64,000 nt of DNA from assembly GCA_018673925.1 (NCBI GenBank), contig JABHBL010000057.1, positions 62,001-126,000 of the forward strand, written 5' to 3'. This document shows positions 60,866 to 64,000 of the stretch, piece by piece (position 1 is the first letter of the stretch; the number at the start of each line of letters is the position of its first letter). Source of the stretch: Fidelibacterota bacterium. Lineage in GTDB: Bacteria; Fidelibacterota; UBA8477; JABMPR01. Under the pieces are notes generated by a model. It saw only the letters and a list, made by a program, of their open reading frames with translations. It was not told the DNA's origin and searched no databases. Made by a program: the position numbers and the translations under genes.

Positions 60866-61678
60866 ATGCCATTTAATTTTGCCCAACCGACTCAAGCATT
60901 AGCCCCCTTTGTTAAGCAGTATTGGGCTCTGGATAATGTGATGCCTCAAGGGCAAAGCCACACACAGCGAATAATTCCTACTGGGTTAATAGAGCTAACT
61001 ATCTATCTCGGGGATACTCCGGTTTCTTCGGATAGAGATTCAATTTCCTCTGAAGCCTCATTGTTAAATGGACAACAATCAACACCCTATGATCTGGTGG
61101 TGGCTGGGTCCGTATCAGTGTTCTCCATTACCTTTCATCCCCAGGGTGCCCAGGTGTTTTTTAATATTCCCATGGAGGAGCTATATGACCAGACGATCTC
61201 TTTGAGATCCATTCAAAAGGATTTTGTCGACCAGGTTGAATCAGAACTTTATGATGCTGTTTCTTTTTCAGAGCGCGTGGACATTATGAATCATTTTCTC
61301 TGGCGTTTACTTAAAAAGAATGACGAACCTTCAGACCTGCCGCGACTGGTGAACAGTCTTACACATATTGATCAGTCAATGGGCATGGTTGACATTGCTA
61401 CTCTGGCAAAAAATGCCTGTTTGAGTCGCAAGCAGTACGAACGGATATTTAAATCAAATGTCGGGGTCTCACCCAAGCGGTTTTTGCGAATTATCCGGCT
61501 TCAGCACGCCCTCTTTAAAAAACAGGTAAATCCAAAAATGAGCCTCACAGAATTGGCTTATGATTGTGGCTATTATGATCAATCCCATATGATTAATGAC
61601 TTTAAACTGCTAACGGGTATGTCTCCTCGACAATATTTTTCAGATTGTGATGCCTATTCTGATTATTTTCTACTCTAA
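60866..61678 (+). CDS. AraC-family transcriptional regulator
   Basis: A 270-residue regulator. The N-terminal half matches the DUF6597/AraC-associated domain ('LAPFVKQYWALDNVM', 'RIIPTGLIELTIYLGD'), and the C-terminal half has two AraC helix-turn-helices ('DIATLAKNACLSRKQYERIF' and 'SLTELAYDCGYYDQSHMIND'). The effector is unknown. It lies downstream of the VOC gene and upstream of a small membrane protein with no gap problem (30 bases). Confidence 0.93.
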   Translation: MPFNFAQPTQALAPFVKQYWALDNVMPQGQSHTQRIIPTGLIELTIYLGDTPVSSDRDSISSEASLLNGQQSTPYDLVVAGSVSVFSITFHPQGAQVFFNIPMEELYDQTISLRSIQKDFVDQVESELYDAVSFSERVDIMNHFLWRLLKKNDEPSDLPRLVNSLTHIDQSMGMVDIATLAKNACLSRKQYERIFKSNVGVSPKRFLRIIRLQHALFKKQVNPKMSLTELAYDCGYYDQSHMINDFKLLTGMSPRQYFSDCDAYSDYFLL

Positions 61679-61707
61679 ATTCTAACTAAAGGGATAATGG
61701 TGAGAAT

Positions 61708-62208
61708 ATGCCGGCCATAGCACACATCGGAGTGGGTCTCGCGGCTAAAAGGATTACTCCAAAAATCAATGCGGGCTGGCTTATCCTGGCTTCAGAGTTT
61801 ATAGAGGTCATCTTTCTGATTTTATGGGCTGCTGGTGTTGAAACCGTTCCTACAAACGATACGGGATCTTACTCGCCGTACTCTCACAGTGTCATCATGG
61901 GTGTTTTCTGGTCGTTTTTAGCTGGTTTTTTTGTCCTCTGGCTCAGTAAAAACAGAAAAACAGCATTGATCATAGGGACCCTGGTTTTTAGTCATACACT
62001 TCTGGACATAATCGCCTCACCCAAAACAGCTTTTTTTGCAGCTGATATAGGAATGCCAATCTTTTTTGATATTACTCAGACCGTTGGACTGGGATTGTGG
62101 CGATATGAAACGGTAGCCTATATAGGTGAATATGGCTTTGTTCTGATAGGGTTACTGGTTTATCTGAATGAACGAAGAAGAATAAAACAGACCTTTGCAG
62201 TCACGTGA
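61708..62208 (+). CDS. Small integral membrane protein, metal-dependent-hydrolase-like
   Basis: A 166-residue protein with about four to five membrane helices. It begins 'PAIAHIGVGLAAKRITPKINAGW' (short form 'AHIGVGLAAKRITPK') and has 'YSPYSHSVIMGVFWS' and 'FSHTLLDIIASPKT', with conserved His and Asp between helices as in DUF457/YdjM-like membrane hydrolases. The assignment is only to a broad group. GGTGAG precedes the ATG. It follows the AraC gene by 29 bases and may be its target. Confidence 0.6.
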   Translation: MPAIAHIGVGLAAKRITPKINAGWLILASEFIEVIFLILWAAGVETVPTNDTGSYSPYSHSVIMGVFWSFLAGFFVLWLSKNRKTALIIGTLVFSHTLLDIIASPKTAFFAADIGMPIFFDITQTVGLGLWRYETVAYIGEYGFVLIGLLVYLNERRRIKQTFAVT

Positions 62209-62256
62209 TTATTCGGGAATTGCTTCATTTCTAGCGATCAGAAGCAGTTTGCTTTA

Positions 62257-63129
62257 TTAGAAATCCATACGGTTGGCAGCCATGCTCACAAACAACACAG
62301 GTAGATAAATTAACATATAGCGGAAGAACTGTTTGGCTGTGGACAGCTCTCGGTTCCTATAAAACCGGGTGACCATCACAATAGCTCCCGTGGTCACCAG
62401 TATTGCGATTCCCAGATAGATGGTCCCTGAGATTTTAAAGATAAAGGGCATAAAGATCAGTGGTACATTAATCATTGTGTACCATAAACTCTGGCGGAAA
62501 GATGCGTCCTCGCCGGCAACAAAGGGTAGTTGTTTACCTCCTGCAGCCAGATATTGATCCTTGTAGCGATAACAGATCACAAAGGTGTGTGGAATTTGCC
62601 ACAGAAAGATCATAAGGGACATCCATAAAATCATCAAATCCACACCTTCAGTTACAGAATACCAACCAATAAAAGGCAGTATTGCGCCAGGCAAAGAGCC
62701 GATTAAAGTGCTCATACTTGATCGTGATTTCAGTGGGGTATAGCTCCAAACATATAAACCGCCGCATAAAAATGTTGCCAGTGCGGTTGCCTCATTGATC
62801 AACACATATTGCAGAACCAAGCCCAAAGCAAAAACCCCGAGTCCGGCATAAAGAGCTATCCCTGGTGAAATCACTCCTGACGGGATGGGTCTTGATTGAG
62901 TGCGTTCCATGTTGGCATCTGCCTCGCGCTCATAATATTGATTCAGGGCGAAGGTGGCCGCGTTGGCCAGACCGGTGGTGAGTATTAAGATGATCAAGGG
63001 AATCCACTGGAAGGGTAACCCGGTTTCGTTCAAGGCGTACATATGCGCAAAAACCACCATGAGCATAATCATAGGGATGGGTTTCAGGCGAAAGAGTTGG
63101 ATATAGGCTTTAAACATTAATTGTAGCAT
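62257..63129 (-). CDS. ctaB: Protoheme IX farnesyltransferase (heme O synthase)
   Basis: A 290-residue UbiA-family prenyltransferase with about nine helices. The first Asp-rich motif is 'NQYYEREADANMERTQSRPIPSG' (short form 'DANMERTQSRPIPSG'), and the second acidic loop is less regular. It attaches farnesyl to heme B to make heme O for the terminal oxidase. The coxB gene lies just upstream on the same strand. The first Met-Leu-Gln-Leu before 'MFKAYIQL' may be extra; the start could be 63117. Confidence 0.92.
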   Translation of the reverse strand: MLQLMFKAYIQLFRLKPIPMIMLMVVFAHMYALNETGLPFQWIPLIILILTTGLANAATFALNQYYEREADANMERTQSRPIPSGVISPGIALYAGLGVFALGLVLQYVLINEATALATFLCGGLYVWSYTPLKSRSSMSTLIGSLPGAILPFIGWYSVTEGVDLMILWMSLMIFLWQIPHTFVICYRYKDQYLAAGGKQLPFVAGEDASFRQSLWYTMINVPLIFMPFIFKISGTIYLGIAILVTTGAIVMVTRFYRNRELSTAKQFFRYMLIYLPVLFVSMAANRMDF

Positions 63130-63137
63130 TCCAGGCC

Positions 63138-63210
63138 GTCATCCCGAGCGGAGTCGAGGGATAACTAATTAACATTGTTTTCGTCGCCTCTCGACGCCGC
63201 TCGAGGTGAC
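63138..63210. repeat. Dispersed inverted repeat, copy in coxB-ctaB gap
   Basis: The left arm 63138-63159 is identical over 22 bases to the arm at 21983. The right arm 63187-63210 (CCTCTCGACGCCGCTCGAGG...) is an imperfect inverted copy. The centre is AT-rich (27 bases). Confidence 0.9.
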
Positions 63211-63278
63211 AATTCCTATTACATCCAGAAACATCAAAGTGTCTTGCTGAGCCTGTATAAGTATGACACAACAATACA

Positions 63279-64000
63279 TTACTCCGACAATTCCTTGATG
63301 TGGTCAATAATAGCCATGACCTCATCTGCTGTCATCGGTAAGGGCGGCATGAGAGGTTGAAACCCCTTCACGATATCCTTGCCCGGTTCCATTATGGATG
63401 TTTTGAGATAGGCTTCATCAACGGTGATCTCACGCTCTTCGCCACCGGTAACCACTATTTCAGTTTTTCCAAAAAGCCCCTTAAATGAAGGTCCAATGAG
63501 CTTGGTTCCATCACTACTGTGACAGGCAAAACAGCCCTTTGAGGTAATCAATGCTTGTCCTGGGTTTTCAGCTTTTTGTTTTAGAAAGCCTGCGGATTGT
63601 TCTTCCAGCCAAGCCAGATAATCTGGCTTGGTCAGAACGTGGACCTTGGTAATCATTTGAGCGTGATTTAAACCGCAATATTCTGCACAAAACAGATCAA
63701 AGTCACCGATCTGGCTAGCTTCAAACCAGGTATAGTTGTCTTCTGCTCCAGCAGCCTTGGGCACCACATCCATTTTCACACGAAAGGCTGGGATATAAAA
63801 GGAGTGGACCACATCATCTGAATGGAGCGGCAGGTAAATCGGCGTGTCAGCTGGAACAGTAAGCCCTTGAGCTGTATTTTGCTCAAGACCATTAGGGTAG
63901 GTGAATTTCCACCACCACATGCCGGCATCAACCTTAATTTCCATGGCATCCTTGGGGACATTTCTCATCTTTAGAAAGCCCTGGAGGCCAAAATAAAAGA
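63279..64000 (-). CDS. coxB: Cytochrome c oxidase subunit II with fused cytochrome c, 5' end outside window
   Basis: An open frame runs from the window edge to 63279; the frame continues upstream of the internal Met at 63968 ('FYFGLQGFLKMRNVPKDAM'), so the N-terminal membrane helices are missing. The CuA-binding domain shows 'HSDDVVHSFYIPAFRVKMD' and 'DLFCAEYCGLNHAQM' (two Cys, His and Met ligands). A C-terminal cytochrome c domain has CFACH and a distal Met near the end ('PLMPPLPM'). This is a caa3-type subunit II that takes electrons from Alternative Complex III. ctaB follows 149 bases later, with a repeat between. Confidence 0.93.
   Translation of the reverse strand, partial: FYFGLQGFLKMRNVPKDAMEIKVDAGMWWWKFTYPNGLEQNTAQGLTVPADTPIYLPLHSDDVVHSFYIPAFRVKMDVVPKAAGAEDNYTWFEASQIGDFDLFCAEYCGLNHAQMITKVHVLTKPDYLAWLEEQSAGFLKQKAENPGQALITSKGCFACHSSDGTKLIGPSFKGLFGKTEIVVTGGEEREITVDEAYLKTSIMEPGKDIVKGFQPLMPPLPMTADEVMAIIDHIKELSE

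Overview
The window is a gene-dense bacterial chromosome segment of moderate GC content. It carries about 60 protein genes, no rRNA, no tRNA that I could recognise, and no phage, IS or CRISPR signature. Several features point to the Fibrobacteres-Chlorobi-Bacteroidetes (FCB) side of the tree. These are a six-gene Alternative Complex III operon, an Oar-like TonB-dependent receptor, a secreted protein ending in a 'QNFPNPFNPTT' sorting domain, a fused alpha/beta 2-oxoacid dehydrogenase E1, and an AmgK-like kinase fused to a RapZ domain. My best guess is a Marinimicrobia/Calditrichota-type organism, but no phylogenetic marker in the window fixes this.

Layout. 1-5 kb (minus strand): a membrane-lipid cluster (DUF1295, START, DUF2878, two tandem Blc lipocalins), then an acetyltransferase, a GrdB/PrdB-family selenoprotein read through an in-frame UGA, and an isochorismatase-fold hydrolase. 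5-9 kb (plus): a degenerate FAH-fold protein, ArfB, acetoacetyl-CoA synthetase and two small glycine-zipper proteins. 9-12 kb: a zinc-type oxidoreductase, a lipoprotein and a GltS-like carrier. 12-20 kb (minus): a complete lipoate-dependent oxoacid dehydrogenase set (lipA, E2, fused E1, lipB, lpd). 20-24 kb (minus): the MurU/AmgK-RapZ cell-wall recycling pair and a pterin/queuosine group (folE, yhhQ, PTPS). 24-38 kb: mostly exported proteins, namely two paralogous lipoproteins, a C39-like secreted protein, an SLC13 carrier, a FecR-domain protein fused to an apparent outer-membrane barrel, a metallo-beta-lactamase-fold/TPR protein, a second selenoprotein (thioredoxin-fold lipoprotein with a U-G-S-C centre) and a TonB-dependent receptor. 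38-45 kb (minus): the actABCDEF operon. 45-54 kb: TfoX, a YcaQ-like protein, DsrE, a decayed MerR gene, DppBC permeases, RecO, an MFS carrier and a Nudix hydrolase. 54-58 kb (plus): a HypD-like glycyl radical enzyme with its activase behind a near-consensus promoter. 58-62 kb: a YfiR / CHASE8 histidine kinase / response regulator system, a VOC protein and an AraC regulator. 62-64 kb (minus): ctaB and the 3' part of coxB, whose start lies beyond the window.

Functional picture. The cell respires oxygen through Alternative Complex III and a CoxB-type oxidase, and also carries an oxygen-sensitive glycyl radical enzyme, so a facultative life style is likely. The most notable result is two independent genes in which an in-frame TGA sits exactly at a redox-active U-x-x-C position. 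Each TGA is followed by a stem-loop that fits the bacterial SECIS rules. Standard gene calling would truncate both genes, and together they predict that this organism incorporates selenocysteine.
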